This document shows, piece after piece, positions 46,760 to 57,863 of a stretch of DNA of 64,000 nt. The stretch spans positions 8,804,001 to 8,868,000 of the forward strand of contig CM114274.1 in the NCBI GenBank assembly GCA_050084515.1, in the 5' to 3' direction. Every line of letters starts with the position of its first letter. The stretch's first letter is position 1. The notes beneath the pieces are model-generated. The model saw nothing but the letters and a program-made list of their open reading frames with translations. It ran no database searches and was not told where the DNA came from. The stretch comes from Blasia pusilla (taxonomy: Eukaryota; Marchantiophyta; Marchantiopsida; Blasiales). Position numbers and translations under genes: made by a program.

Positions 46760-47270
46760 TGGCACTAGGAGGATGAGCAAGAGCGAGCATTTGAGTTGCT
46801 CAGGACAGGTTGACGTCTGCGCCCATCTTGAGGAGACCAATGGGAGTCCTTTCCATTTTTCCGAGAGATTGGAGCATGTTGGGGCTTGAGGCGGTGCTCA
46901 CCCAACATGATGATGAGGTAGAGAGTTCGTGGTGGCTTATGCTAGCTGCTGCTCGAGAGGCAAAGTTCAGCTTGTATGAGGGTGAATGCTTGGTCATGCG
47001 GTGTGATGTCGCGCATTTCAGATGTTACTTATTCGGCAACCCCTTTATCACCGATCATGATGAAGTGGTTGATGGAGTTGACAAAGTTTACAGGAAGCTT
47101 GCGAGATGGGCTCTATTGTTGCACGAATATGATTTTCACGTGGTACATAGACCAGGGACGCTCAACCAGGATGCAGATGGGTTGAGTCATAACCCATGCC
47201 TGAGTGGAGATGACATCGAGCTCGATGGCATGTGGATCGAATTGTTGCATTGCACGACAAAGCAGTGAGG
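46760..47270 (+). pseudogene. N3 RNase H region
   Basis: Reads AVLTQHDDEVES, EAKFSLYEGECLVMRCDVAH, RCYLFGNPF, LARWALLLHEYDFHVVHRPG and NQDADGLSHNPC, the usual Ty3 RNase H order (YASR-E-KYS-ELE, F-x-VYTDH, HxPGxxNxVADALSR equivalents). Confidence 0.8.
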
Positions 47271-47640
47271 GAGTAGCTTATGCCTTCCTTGATAGAGTGC
47301 TCACTCATTATGGCGCATCGGTGAGGTGTTGTTACCAGGGTACCGTTTCCTACGGTGAGTTCAGGCCTTGTGTGAGCGCTCATCGACCATCATACGACTT
47401 TGCGAGATCATCCCGAGGTGGATGGATTAGCGGAGAGAGTTGTGCAGACGGTAAAGAGGGGTTTACGCAAGTATGGCTTGCAGAGAGGTGACCTAGGAGA
47501 TTGGGACCTCCAGTTGCCCTGGTTGGCGATGGGATATAGATTCAGCAGGCAGGCATCCTTAGCATCTTTTTCACCGTACTTGCTACTTTATGGCCGAGAG
47601 CCAGATTTTACCTATGGCCATTCGTCAAGATGTTGGTGAC
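47271..47640 (+). pseudogene. N3 integrase (shortened)
   Basis: The zinc region and first catalytic Asp are deleted. EGVAYAFLDRVLTHYGA, GLAERVVQTVKRGLRKYGL (with the catalytic Glu), LGDWDLQLPWLAMGYRFSR and SFSPYLLLYGREPDF remain. The element could not integrate on its own. Confidence 0.75.
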
Positions 47641-48186
47641 GTGCTGGACCTTGATGATCCACATGTATGGATGCGAGCATGTTCTCAGAGGGCTGAGTTG
47701 TTTCGTAGAGTGATGCCCATGGCGTTCGAGAACTTGGCGATTGCACAACATCGGGATACGTTGAGGTATGCGACTATTCGGGGTGGTGGTTATCGACCAA
47801 CTATCCGGAGGTTTCATCACGGAGATTATGTCTACTTGCAGCAGACGGCACCGACGACGTTGGATGTGACTACGAGGCGCACTATCTTGAGAGTGCGTGA
47901 CGTTTTGCCATCCGGTGTTCTCTTGCAGGAGGGACGCGATGGTATGGTATGGAAGGACCATGTGCGTACTTGTGCGCCATATCACCTTCCTAACATTGAT
48001 GGTACACTGGATCTGAGCTTAGTTGTAGTTCCTGCAGGCTTGCGTTGTATGTTGTGTGGTTCTGCCCGTGATGTGGCCACGATGCTAGTCTATGATGGTT
48101 GTTCGAGAGATTGGCATATGGCATGTCTGACGCCACCTCTCACTAGGGTTCCTCGGGGATGATGGATGTGTCCCAGATGTACATAG
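47641..48186 (+). pseudogene. N3 integrase C-terminal region with PHD finger
   Basis: Open until a TGA within the finger. IRQDVGDVLDLDDPHVW, YRPTIRRFHHGDYVYLQQ and ILRVRDVLPSGVLLQEGRDG are followed by the finger at 48046-48180: C-x2-C (CMLC), a CD-C position read YDGC, GCSRDWHMAC (His and Cys), a Pro-rich TPPLTRVPRG and the final W-M-C-P-R-C. PHD fingers bind the histone H3 tail. Here it takes the place that the chromodomain has in chromoviruses. Confidence 0.8.
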
Positions 48187-48372
48187 AGGAGATACTAGGT
48201 AGGTTTTGATCCCGACTTTTTCTCTGCTATGGATGACAGGAAGGCGACTAACGATCGGGCCACATGAGCACCCAACCTTCTTGCTCTTAGCGTCCGGGAG
48301 ATGTTTGTCATGGTAGGTAGGGATAGATGGCTATCTGGAGTTAGAGGGACCTAACCACCAGCTAGGGGGGCC

Positions 48373-49142
48373 ATTGGAGATATTTTGGTACTTCTTGTCT
48401 CGTTTTTTGGATGCCATGAGTTAGCATGGGATCGTGCGTGTTTTTGTGTGTGTTCGGTGACAACAATGTATGTTGTATAGCGATGTGTATGCGCACGATA
48501 GTTATCACATCTCTTAGGATAGTTCGGTGAGATCTAGTAGAGCGTCTTCAAGAGTAGTGGAGGAGAGTCCTAGGAGGTCGAGGATGACCTGCTGAGGCCC
48601 CGAGAAACCTAAGAGAGCAGGTTTCCCCTTCGTTTTGGCTCATTTGGAGCCATATTGAGGAACTTATTATTTTAGGTAAGTACCATTTTGAGTATATGAA
48701 CGACTTTCTATTTTTGGTAAATGGCCCTTGACCTCCTACATCAGGTCAAGAGCCAAGGAGGTCACTTGGGAGAATAGGTCACCTTGGAGAGAGCTTGGGA
48801 GAGGGGAGGGGTATATATCCCAAGGAGAGAGAGCTTGAGAGCTCATTCTCTGTTTGTTGAACCTCTTGGCATGAGGCGGCGGAGCTATGGTCCCTTGCCT
48901 TGTGAGTGTAACCTAAGCCTCTCATTAGGAGAGTGGGTTTGGTTTGACATGAGAGAGAGTGCACACCTTTGAGAGCTATGGTGTAAGATTGTGTAGAGAG
49001 AGATTGGATCTTACTTATTGGAGATATTTTGGTACTTCTTGTCTCGTTGTTTGGATGCCATGAGTTAGCATGGGATCGTGCGTGTTTGTGTGTGTTCGAT
49101 GACAGCGATGTATGTTGTGTAGCAATGTGTATGCGCATGACA
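48373..49142 (+). repeat. N3 right terminus A-B-A
   Basis: A (48373-48502), B (48503-49016), A again (49017-49142). The two A copies begin ATTGGAGATATTTTGGTAC and end GTATGCGCAxGA. B repeats the left block 39850-40353. The target duplication AGGC follows the second A, so that copy belongs to the element. Confidence 0.8.
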
Positions 49143-50190
49143 AGGCTAGGATGGCCCAACATGCATCTACATCAGGTGTAGGGAGCGCGTCAACTTCCGG
49201 ATGTGCTCAAGAACAGGATATGGTGGAAGATCTAGGAGGTATGGGATTTTTGTGAAACACGGCAAAGATGGATGCACATGTAGTGGCTACGAGAGGCGCA
49301 ATGAGAGCTTCAGAGCCACGAGGATCCGATGTGGAGTTGGATCCCCAGAGGGAAGAAGCTGGCAGGAAGGCTAGACTTCCCCAGTCTTTAACATTGTTAA
49401 AGGCTCTTTGGACCCCATCGATGGTCCCTAGACGGCCTTTGATGAGTTTTTTTGTCGTAGATGCCGATGCAATTAGAGGAGTGGGTGAGGCGAGTACGTC
49501 TACCACGCCTATGCAGCATTCAACACAACCTAGCATTTGCACATTACAAGAGATGGCGATGGCTTTGTATAACGTCCCATTATTTACGGCCAGAGATTTT
49601 TTGACATGTGGAGGTCGACCAGCTGATGTTTTCCGGTTGGCGGCGACTCTCTGTGAGAGTGATGAGTTTGGTTCTTCTAGTGTTGAGAATCGCACAGGAG
49701 ATGTGGCAGAGGTATCCTTGGAGTAGGTGCTTGGGACGAGAGCCACCGAGAGTTGGCATGCAGCAGCGGCTAGAGTGGCGGAGTTGCAAGCTAGACCAGT
49801 GATAGAGCATGCAGTCGTCTCACCGGGAGTTGTCGTCTTGGACAACCAAGATGGATTTTTCTAGTTGGTTGGTCCATCCGGAGTCGTGTGTCAACCGTAG
49901 AGAGTGCTACTTGATTCTGGAGCACAACCCCTTACGTTGGGGAACGCGGCATGTGTAGCAATGGGATTGCAGAAGTGTGAGATCACTCCATGTCCATTCC
50001 ATATTCAGACTTCACTAGGAGGCACATCCTCGACATAGTTCATGAACCGATTGCAGTGGATTTGGCCCAATCATCCTACGGATAGTGCGATGGTGTGGAC
50101 ATGAGCGGTTGTGACACCGGCCGAGTCTTATGATGTTTTGGTAGGGGCTACCGTATTGTATTCTCTAGGGTTCACACTTGACTTTTGGGA
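49143..50190 (+). pseudogene. N2 protease region
   Basis: Begins with the codons that continue N2 gag (ARMAQHASTSGVG). The frame 49268-49726 includes LYNVPLFTARDFLTCGGRPA and DVFRLAATLCESDEFG. VLLDSGAQPLTLGNAACVAM near 49904-49963 keeps the DSG active site (49913-49921). Near 50110, ESYDVLVGATVLYSLGFTLD is the second protease half. Several stops. Confidence 0.72.
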
Positions 50191-50554
50191 GGAGACATCC
50201 TCCTATCGACTAGGTTGGCAGTCACGTGAGGGTCGAGCCAGTCAGCTATCCGTGATGTTTGCAGGGAGACTTGATGGTTCACTCCGAGGGTCGACCATAG
50301 CAATTGCTGCTTATTGTTGCATATTATGTTGGCGTGGAGATTTATTGGAGGGGAATGCCAATGCAGAGGATATTCCTGAGGAGTGGCATGCGATGAGGAG
50401 CGTGGCTACATCTATTGGCGACACTTCTTCAATTTTGTGGGGAATGAGCATCGAGTTGCAGAGGAGAGCAGACGAGCTCGTGAGACAGGGGTGGAGCCAA
50501 GCCTATGCTCTAGAGCGAGACGGGACAAAGTTACCATGTGCTCTAGGAATGGAG

Positions 50555-51780
50555 ACGTTGATACCCTTGGACACCACCCTGATCGTGTGGTTGTATCCCA
50601 AGGAGGGTGTACATATACTATATCTCTTTGTAGGGATTAGTACAGTGTTGCAGGCCGGAGTACGAGTACAATAGTACTTGTATGTGGAGAGGGATGAGAT
50701 TGCATGTAGAGTCTCATTACATCATTTGTTGAGACTAGTCCACCATTATCCTCAGTTATTGTTAGTGTTTGCAGTCAGGGGATATCAACATGTATTTCTG
50801 GCCAACATTCATTGTTGGGGGCACCAGATCTGGCTAGGGTTGGTCTGATACACTTGATGGTGGCAGGGTGGCCATGTTAGGGTCATTCTTTGGCGGGTCT
50901 GGGACTTGGTTTGCAGGATCTGAGGTCGGCCATATTTTGGGAGATGTTGTGAGTTCTTCGTCACTTGTAGACTACCCAATGATGTTCTCGAGCCTACATT
51001 TTGGAGAACACCCCATTTGTAGTTAACACTCGAGCCCAAGTGATGGCGAGTGTACATCAGGTGCGTTTGTGGATAGGACCGGCGGTGATGTTGGATGCAG
51101 CAAGTGTTAGATCCTGTGCACACCGTCCACGATTGTGGTGAACGAACTTTTACCATTCGAGCTGCTGAGGCGGGCTAATGATGGAGTCCAAAGACCATCA
51201 CTACTTACATTGGATGTAATCTCGGATCCATGGCGGCGATCTTAGGTTGTTACTCGTGATGATGTGCCACTGTTGGCAGTGGCCAATTGGATGGGCTAGC
51301 AGAGGGCAACATTGCCTACGTTGGTGAGTTTTTTTAGGGAGGACCAGACATGATATGGGATGAGAAGGTAGATACACTAGTGTAGCCCAATGCCGACAAG
51401 AAAGAGTGAGCTATAGGGTTCTCTACAGGTACGACGGCGGTGCCTATGATGGGGGAGGCATCCCGCATATAAATATTGGGTCAGGCTATGGACCTAAACT
51501 GTCTTACTTGGGTGTTTAGTCTTGGTTTGGCTGAGCAAGGACGGATGCGAGAGGCGTTTGTGATATTATATCCACTTTGCAGCGCAACATCTATCGGGAT
51601 GGGTGAGATACTGGCTGGGGGTGCGACGGTGATGGAGAGGCATCCATGGACTTCATGGGATATATCACGAGAGCATAGAGAGATGGGAGCTCATTTTGCA
51701 GATGTAGGATATAGTGGAGTGCTTAGAGAGTTGGTGTTTCATTTGGGAGTGCATGTTGCTGCTCCTGAGGTTGCTAGTTA
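50555..51780 (+). pseudogene. N2 C5-cytosine DNA methyltransferase remnant
   Basis: Motif I is degenerate (VHILYLFVGISTVL, 50609-50650). Motif IV reads HLMVAGWPC then a TAG and GHSLAGLGLGLQDLRS (Cys 50875-50877). Motif VI is YILENTP (51004-51012), motif VIII ASVRSCAHRPRLW, followed by TLPTLVSF. Motif X is the best of the three copies: LGQAMDLNCLTWVFSLGL from 51476. After it the frame stays open to 51781. Same position between protease and RT. Confidence 0.8.
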
Positions 51781-51789
51781 GCAACCACC

Positions 51790-52800
51790 ATCCTCCTCTT
51801 CTCCAGAGGTCATGAGAGAGACTTGGGAGCCAATGATTGACAAGAGCGGAGAGAGGACGAGTGTTGTAGTCCTTGTGGAGATTCAAGGACTGTTTTGCAT
51901 ATAGTATGCACGACTTGGGTATGCTGAAGGGTCTAGGTATTCGGATCGAGTTGGATAGTGATACTCTTATCTTCCGACGACCCTATAGGTATTCCGTCAT
52001 GGAGCGAGCCTTCATTTAGAGTAAGAGTCGAGACTTGGCTGACATTGGACTGGTGGAGACATCGCTTGGAGAGTATGCATCTGCCAAAATTATGCCGACG
52101 AAGAAGGACATGCATGGCTAGTGGACCGATAGGCGGATGTGTGGGGAATACAGTCCTATCAATTGGCATATGAAGGCCCATTGCTATGCTATGCCTACTC
52201 CCAAGGAGATCTTTGATGTAGTGGGACATGCAAGGATCTTCAATTGTTTAGATCTCCGTACTGGCTATCATTAGTTGCCCATCCAAGTGGAGGATAGGGA
52301 GAAGAAAATATTTTGGGGGATAGATCCTTTCGGGAAGGATTGTTTGTACTAGTGGCGGTTCTTACCATTTGGGTTGAAGAACGCCCATTCGGGTACGTTT
52401 TCAGCGAGTTGTGGATAGGATTTTGGCTGGTTTGGATTATGCAAGATGTTACATCAATGACATTATCATCTTCAGTGCCATGATTGAGGAGCTTGAGAGA
52501 CATCTGGAGGAGGGCGTTTTGACGATTGCAGTTACATGGGCTGAAGTTACATCCAGGCAAGTGCACGCTCTTCCATGACCAGATCGAGTACCTTGGACAC
52601 ATTATTTATCCAAGGACTATTGGAGTTCAGCAGACGAAGGTGGAGGCCATAGAGCACAATCCCCGCCCTACAAATGTGAGTTGAGTTCAAGCTTTCATGG
52701 GATTGGCAAACTACTACCGACGGTACATGAAGGGCTTTAGTGTGATTGCGAAGGCATTGACTTTGCTGACTAGGTTGGACTAGGAGTGGTTTTGGGGAGA
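51790..52800 (+). pseudogene. N2 reverse transcriptase (decayed)
   Basis: DLGMLKGLGIRIELDSDTLI, RRPYRYSVMERAF, then MCGEYSPINWHMKAHCYAMP, TPKEIFDVVGHARIF and LDLRTGYH lead to RFLPFGLKNAHSG. The YIDD region is read with stops. Closest to the RT of N3 and N1. Confidence 0.75.
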
Positions 52801-53300
52801 TGATTAGGAGCAAGCATTTCATGAGCTCAAGGATAGGTTGATGTCCTCACCCATTTTGAGGAGACCTATACGTGGTCGTCCGTTCCAGTTACATACGGAT
52901 TAGAGTATATTGGGGTTAGGAGCGGTGCTCACTCAGAGAGATGATGAGGGGAAGGAGTTTGTAGTGGAATATGCGAGCCGCTCAAACAACGTTGTGGAGG
53001 CAAAGTAGAGTTCCTATGAGGGGGAGTGCTTAGTTGTAGAGTGGGCACTGGCCCATTTCAAATGTCATTTTTTTGGAAACCCTTTCACGCTCATCACTAA
53101 TCATCAGCCACTAAGATGGTTGATGGAGTCTGACAAGCTTACAGGAAGCTTGCCACATGCTCACTCTTGTTGTAGGAGTATAATGTTTAGGTTTGTCCAT
53201 TGTCCAAGACATCTAAGCTAGTATGCAGACGGGTTGAGTCGTAACCCATGAACTCTTTGAGATGGTCTTGGAGTACCTGCGCAGTGGTGTCTTAGCAAGC
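52801..53300 (+). pseudogene. N2 RNase H region (decayed)
   Basis: Nucleotide match to 46760-47270 and 55800-56260 (ACATACGGATTAGAG for the YTD strand, CTCATCACTAATCATCAGCC, AACCCATGAAC...), with frequent stops in all frames. Confidence 0.65.
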
Positions 53301-54300
53301 ATGGTGGGTGCTAAGAGCGGGATCGAGTCCTACAACGAGCCAAGAGGTTCAGGTGGGAGGGGACGCATGTGCTCCAAGTTTGGGAGGATGGGACAGATGG
53401 AGTGCATCCTTCGCAACGAGCATGAGTCGTGAGACATACTCACGAGGAGTTAGGGAATTTTGGAGTCAAGCGAACGTATAGCTTGATCACATTCAGTATT
53501 GGTGGCGTGGTATGTAGACTGATGTTCAACAGTTTATAGCCAAATGCATTGAATGTGATAGGGTGCGGCCATTGTTCAATGCTCCCACACCACACTTGCA
53601 TCCTTTACCGATCATGAAATTAGGATATCGTTGGAGTTTAGACTTTGCAGGGCCTCTAGCATTGACAGGATCTATAATCGATATGTGTTGGTCATGGTGG
53701 AGCACTTCTCCAAGTGGATTGAGTTGGTAGCATTTACGGATAGGTCAAGTGAGGGAGTGGCTTATGCATTTCTTGATAGAGTGCTTAGTCATTTCAGCGC
53801 ACAAGTAGAGGTGTTGACAAACTTGGATACTAAGTTTAGGGGTGACTTTCAAGCCTTGTGTGATCAAACACTGATAGATCATCGTACGAATTCGCAAGAT
53901 CATCCAAAGGTAGATGGTTTGGCATAGAGAGTTGTACAGATGGTGAAGAGAGGATTGCACAAGTATGGACTATAGAGAGGATACTTGGGAGATTGGGACC
54001 TACAGTTGCCGTGGTTGGCGATGGGTTACCGCTTTAGTCGGCATGCATCCTTGGCATCATTTTCACTATATTTCTTTCTCTATGGGAGAAAGCCAGAGTT
54101 ACCATCGTTGATTCGAAGAGATGTGGTTGAGGTACTTAACCTCGATGATCCAAATGTATGGGTGCAAGCATGTTCTTAGCGGGCTGAGCTCTTTCAGAGA
54201 GTCATGCCTATGGCGTTTGAGAACATAGCTATCGCTCACCATCGCGATACTCTGAGATACGGGACTACGCATGAAGGAGGCTATTGATTAGGGATTCAGC
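53301..54300 (+). pseudogene. N2 integrase
   Basis: H-x-H near 53430 (RHTHEEL) and C-x2-C (CIECDR) form the zinc domain. LDFAGPL at about 53640 has the first Asp, then the frame 53631-53927 reads YNRYVLVMVEHFSKWIELVA, EGVAYAFLDRVLSHF, NLDTKFRGDF (second Asp in LDTKF) and DHPKVDGLA. A TAG replaces the codon before RVVQMVKRGLHKYGL. This is a DDE-type retroviral integrase, not a tyrosine recombinase. Confidence 0.8.
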
Positions 54301-54677
54301 GATTACATCGTGGCGATTATTTCAGCCTACAGCAAACAACGCCGAAAAAATTGGACGTGATAGCAGGACGCACTATTCTGTGAGCGCAAGAGATTTTACC
54401 TTCATGAGTCCTTGTTTTAGAGAGTCCTGATGGTACTGGTTGGAAAGATCATGTGCGTAATTGTGCGCCAAGTCATCTTCCAAACGTAGATGGGAGGATG
54501 GATCCAAACTTGGCAGTTGTTCCGGCAAGCTTGAGATGCATGTTGTGCGGGTCTGCTAGAGGTGCAGCCATGATGCTACTTTGTGATGGATATTCTCAAG
54601 GATGGCATATGTCGTGTTTGACGCAGCCTCTTTACTTGGTTCTTCAGGGACGTTGGATTTGTCCCAAATGTACATAG
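54301..54677 (+). pseudogene. N2 integrase C-terminal region and PHD finger (finger complete)
   Basis: The open stretch 54453-54677 ends with LRCMLCGSARGAAMML, LCDGYSQGWHMSCLTQPL and LQGRWICPKCT then TAG. Finger at 54537-54671. Ligands present are C-x2-C, C (in LCD), H and C (WHMSC), and C-x2-C (CPKC). The fourth Cys of the first set reads Y here (CDGY) but C in N3 (DGC). Preceded by stops. Confidence 0.8.
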
Positions 54678-54853
54678 GTGTGATAGGTAGATACAAGATG
54701 ACCCTTGATGTTATGGATTGCAGGAAGGTGACTAACGATGGGGCGACATAGCACCCGACCTCTTGATCTTCGCACCAAAAAGGTGCATAGCATTTGGACT
54801 TGTTTTGTAGGCTATCTGGAGTTAGAGGGACCTAACCACCAGCTAGGGGGGCG

Positions 54854-55717
54854 ATTGGGATTGTCCACTCGTTCATCTGTAGAGATGTTAGAATTCATAG
54901 CTAGATGGATCTTAGACATGTGTGTGCATGACAGGCGATGTATGGTGGCAGCGATGTGTATTCGCACGACAACTGTCATGGTAGATGAGGCGTAGGGCGA
55001 GATAGTACCGAGGCTTTAGAGGGGTCTTGTACTTCACTATTTTGAGAGGTCATATGTGACTTCCTCTTAAGAGATGACCTACAAGTGTAGATCACCCTTC
55101 CCTTTATGAGGAGTGGCAACCTTGGAGAGGTTGACCTTCCCAGCCATGTATGGCTCTACTTGGACCTATAGGGTTATGGATTAGTTTGTAGTTGGTCTCA
55201 TGAGGGGACCACATGTGTAGTTGTTAGGGAGCTAGTATGGGTGTACTACATGTTGGTAGTGACCTTCTAAGAGGGAGGTGACATGTGTGTAGAGGTCATC
55301 CATGAAGGTGCCCATGGGGATATATATCGGATGAGACTCATTTGGAGCTCATCTCCTTAGGATTGCAGACCCTTGTTGGGATCCATGATACACTGCGACG
55401 TGCATGTATTGAGCCTAGATTCTCTTCGGAAGAGTGGGCTAGGAGTGATCAATAAGGAGATCACACATTTTGGGAATCCTTGTGTATACTTTCTCTTGTT
55501 GTTACTCCAATCTTTATCTGAATCATGAGTATGGCACTTTGGATGAAGCACGGTTGATTGCAAATTTCATGAGAGCTTACAATGTGTATTTAACTTTATA
55601 TTGGGGTTGTCCAGTCGTTCAAGTGTAGAGATGTTAGGATTCATAGCTAGATGGATCTTAGACATGTTTGTGCATGCCAACCAATGTATGTTGGCAGCGA
55701 TTTGTATTCATACAAAA
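54854..55717 (+). repeat. N2 right terminus A-B-A
   Basis: A (54854-54973; ATTGGGATTGTCCACTCG ... GTATTCGCACGACAAC), B (54974-55599), A (55600-55717; ATTGGGGTTGTCCAGTCG ... GTATTCATACAAAA). The second A is followed by the target duplication AGTT and then the N1 RT. Confidence 0.82.
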
Positions 55718-55721
55718 AGTT

Positions 55722-56260
55722 TGTTAGATCTTCGAGCTGGATACTATCAGTTGCCTATCAGATTGGAGGATAGGCAGAAGACGAAATTTTGGGGGGATGA
55801 GCAGGAGAGAGCATTTCAACTGCTCAAGGATAGATTGACGTCTGTGCCCATATTAAGGAGACCAATCGGGGGGCATTCTTTCTAGTTGCATACCGATTGG
55901 AGCATGTTGGGGCTTGGAGCCGTGCTCACCCTGCATGACGATGATGGTAGAAATTTTGTGGTGGCTTACGCTAGTTGCTCGAACAACGCTGCAGAGGTGA
56001 AGTTTAGCTCGTATGAGAGTGAGTTCTTGGCTACGGTGTGGGTTGTTGCACATTTCAAGTGTTATCTATTCGGGAACCCCTTTACCATCATTACTAATCA
56101 TCAACCACTTAAGTGGTTGATGGAGTCCGACAAGCTTACAAGGAAGGCTCTTTTGTTGCAAGAGTATGACTTTTAGGTGGTGAATAGACCTGGGATGCTC
56201 AACCAGGATGCAGATGGTTTGAGCCGTAACCCATGCCCAAGTCAGCGAGATGCAACTTGA
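55722..56260 (+). pseudogene. N1 RT remainder and RNase H
   Basis: LLDLRAGYYQLPIRLEDRQK continues the RT cut at 34357. A deletion then joins it to ERAFQLLKDRLTSVPILRRP. RNase H follows: LHTDWSMLGLGAVLT, VVAYASCSNNAAEVKFSSYE, FLATVWVVAHFKCYLFGNPF, TIITNHQPLKWLMESDKLTR and NQDADGLSRNPC. The YIDD part of RT is deleted. Confidence 0.8.
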
Positions 56261-56599
56261 GCTCGTTGGCATGGAGAGAATGATGAGGACTTGGTGCTAG
56301 GATGGCACACATCAGCCTATTTGGGCTTGTTGGGTATGGAGAGCCAGATTTTGTAGACTTCGATGGCAAGGTCTGATGGAGAGTCCTTAGATCTAGAGCC
56401 CGATGAAGAGACGGGAGGTTGTCGAGATATTCACGACGATGGAGTAGTCTGGGAGTTCCTACAGACGGGCAGCGTTGTGAGCACAATGGGTGCTAGAGAA
56501 TGGGATCATATCCTACAAGGAGGCAGATGGTTGTAGTGGGAGGGGACATATGTGTTGTGCGTTTGGTAGGATGATAGAGTACGTGTAGTGCCTCATCCT

Positions 56600-57300
56600 T
56601 CACAGAGAGCATGTTTGGTGCATCATGCCCACGAGAAGTTGGATCATTTTGGAGTGAAACGAACGTACAACTTGCTCTAGATACAGTATTGGTGGCAAGG
56701 CATGTAGACTGACGATCAACAATTTGTTGCCATGTGCATGGTGTGTGATTGGGTCCGAGCGTCGTTCAATGCTCCGACTCCATAGTTGCATCCACTTCCG
56801 ATCATGGGTTTAGGTTATAGATAGAGTTTGGATTTTGCAAGACCTTTGTCTTTGACGGAGCACCATAGTCATTATGTGTTGGTGATGGTTGAGCACTTCT
56901 CAAAGTGGATAGAGTTAGTTGCATTTCCGAACAAAGAAAATGAGGGAATAGTGTATGTCTTCCTAGATCGAGTGCTGAGTCATTACGACGCATCGGCTAA
57001 GGTGTTGATTGACCAGGGTACAGAGTTTCGCGGGGAGTTTTAGTCTTGTGTGATGAGGCGCTGATCAACCACCACACCACTTTGCGAGATCATCCTAAGA
57101 CAGATGGAATAGGGGAGAGGGTTGTGCAGACCGTGAAGAGAGAATTTTGCAAGTATGGCTTGCATAGAGGTCACCTAGGAGATTGGGACCTCCAATTTCC
57201 GTGGTTGGCGATGGGATACAGATTCAGTAGGTAGGCATCTTTAGCGTCTTTCTCAATGTACTTGCTACTTTATGGACAAGAGCTAGATCTACCTGCGCCA
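56600..57300 (+). pseudogene. N1 integrase
   Basis: LVHHAHEKLDHFGVKRTYN and CMVCDW give the HHCC zinc domain. LDFARPLSLTEHHSHYVLVM (first Asp), VLIDQGTEFRGEF (second Asp) and GIGERVVQTVKREFCKYGL (Glu) give the DDE triad, across two frames. LGDWDLQFPWLAMGYRFSR follows. Confidence 0.82.
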
Positions 57301-57863
57301 TTCGTCAAGATGTTGGTGAGGTGTTGAACCTTGATGACTTGGATGTATGGATGCGAGCATGTTCTCACAAGGCTGAGTTATTTCAGAGATTGATGCCCAT
57401 GGCGTTTGAAAACTTGGCAATTGCGCCGCATTGAGATACGTTGAGGTATGCGACTGTTCGGGGAGGTGGTTATCGACCTACTATCCGAAGGTTTCATCAG
57501 GGAGACTATGTCTACTTGCAGCAGACGGCACCCACGACATTGGATGTGACTGTAGGGCGCACTATCTTGAGAGTGAGTGAGATTTTTCCATCTGGTGTTC
57601 TCTTATTTGAGAGACGCGATGGTATGGTTTGGAAGGACCATGTGCATAACTGTGCGTCATGTCACCTTCCAAACATTGATGATATAGTTGATCCCAACTT
57701 AGCATTAGTTCTTGCAGGCTTACGATGTATGTTGTGTGGTTCCGCCTATGGTGCAGCCACTATGCTAGTCTATGATGGGTATTCGAGAGGATGGCATATG
57801 GCATGTTTGACGCCACCTCTTACTAGGGTTTCTCAGGGATGATGAATATATCCCAGATGTACA
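57301..57863 (+). pseudogene. N1 integrase C-terminal region and PHD finger
   Basis: The frame 57441-57842 reads YRPTIRRFHQGDYVYLQQ, ILRVSEIFPSGVLLFERRDG and VWKDHVHNC, then the finger 57726-57860: CMLCGSAYGAATMLVYDGY, SRGWHMACLTPPLTRVSQG, two stop codons, then YPRCT in place of CPRCT. Two zinc ligands are lost, so this finger is dead. Confidence 0.75.

Larger units (their letters stand above)
39850..49142 (+). mobile_element. N3: innermost PHD/DNA-methyltransferase Ty3 element
   Basis: About 9.3 kb. The left end is slightly eroded (CACGCCCTTTAGGATAG against TGTCATGTCTTTTAGGATAG in N1). The right end is ATGCGCATGACA. AGGC occurs at 39846-39849 and 49143-49146 as target duplication. Removing it restores the N2 reading DQARMAQ. 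Order: B, leader, gag, protease, methyltransferase, RT, RNase H, shortened integrase, PHD finger, A-B-A. It is the most recent of the three by position and has the best methyltransferase motifs, but is not intact. Confidence 0.82.
34358..55717 (+). mobile_element. N2: middle PHD/DNA-methyltransferase Ty3 element
   Basis: Starts TGTCATGGTAGATGAGGC, ends with a decayed A block (CATACAAAA), flanked by AGTT at 34354-34357 and 55718-55721. Its own sequence is 34358 to about 39849 plus 49143-55717, about 12 kb. Block B and leader differ from N1/N3, so it is a second subfamily. Order: B, long leader with palindromes, gag with zinc knuckle, (N3 inserted), protease, methyltransferase, RT, RNase H, integrase, PHD finger, A-B-A. 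It carries many in-frame stops. Confidence 0.82.

Noticed and set aside
34358-55717. DIRS/Ngaro-type element, because of the split repeats
   Set aside because: The encoded recombinase is a DDE integrase with HHCC zinc domain. I saw no tyrosine recombinase R-H-R-Y pattern, and 4-bp target duplications are present, which DIRS elements lack.
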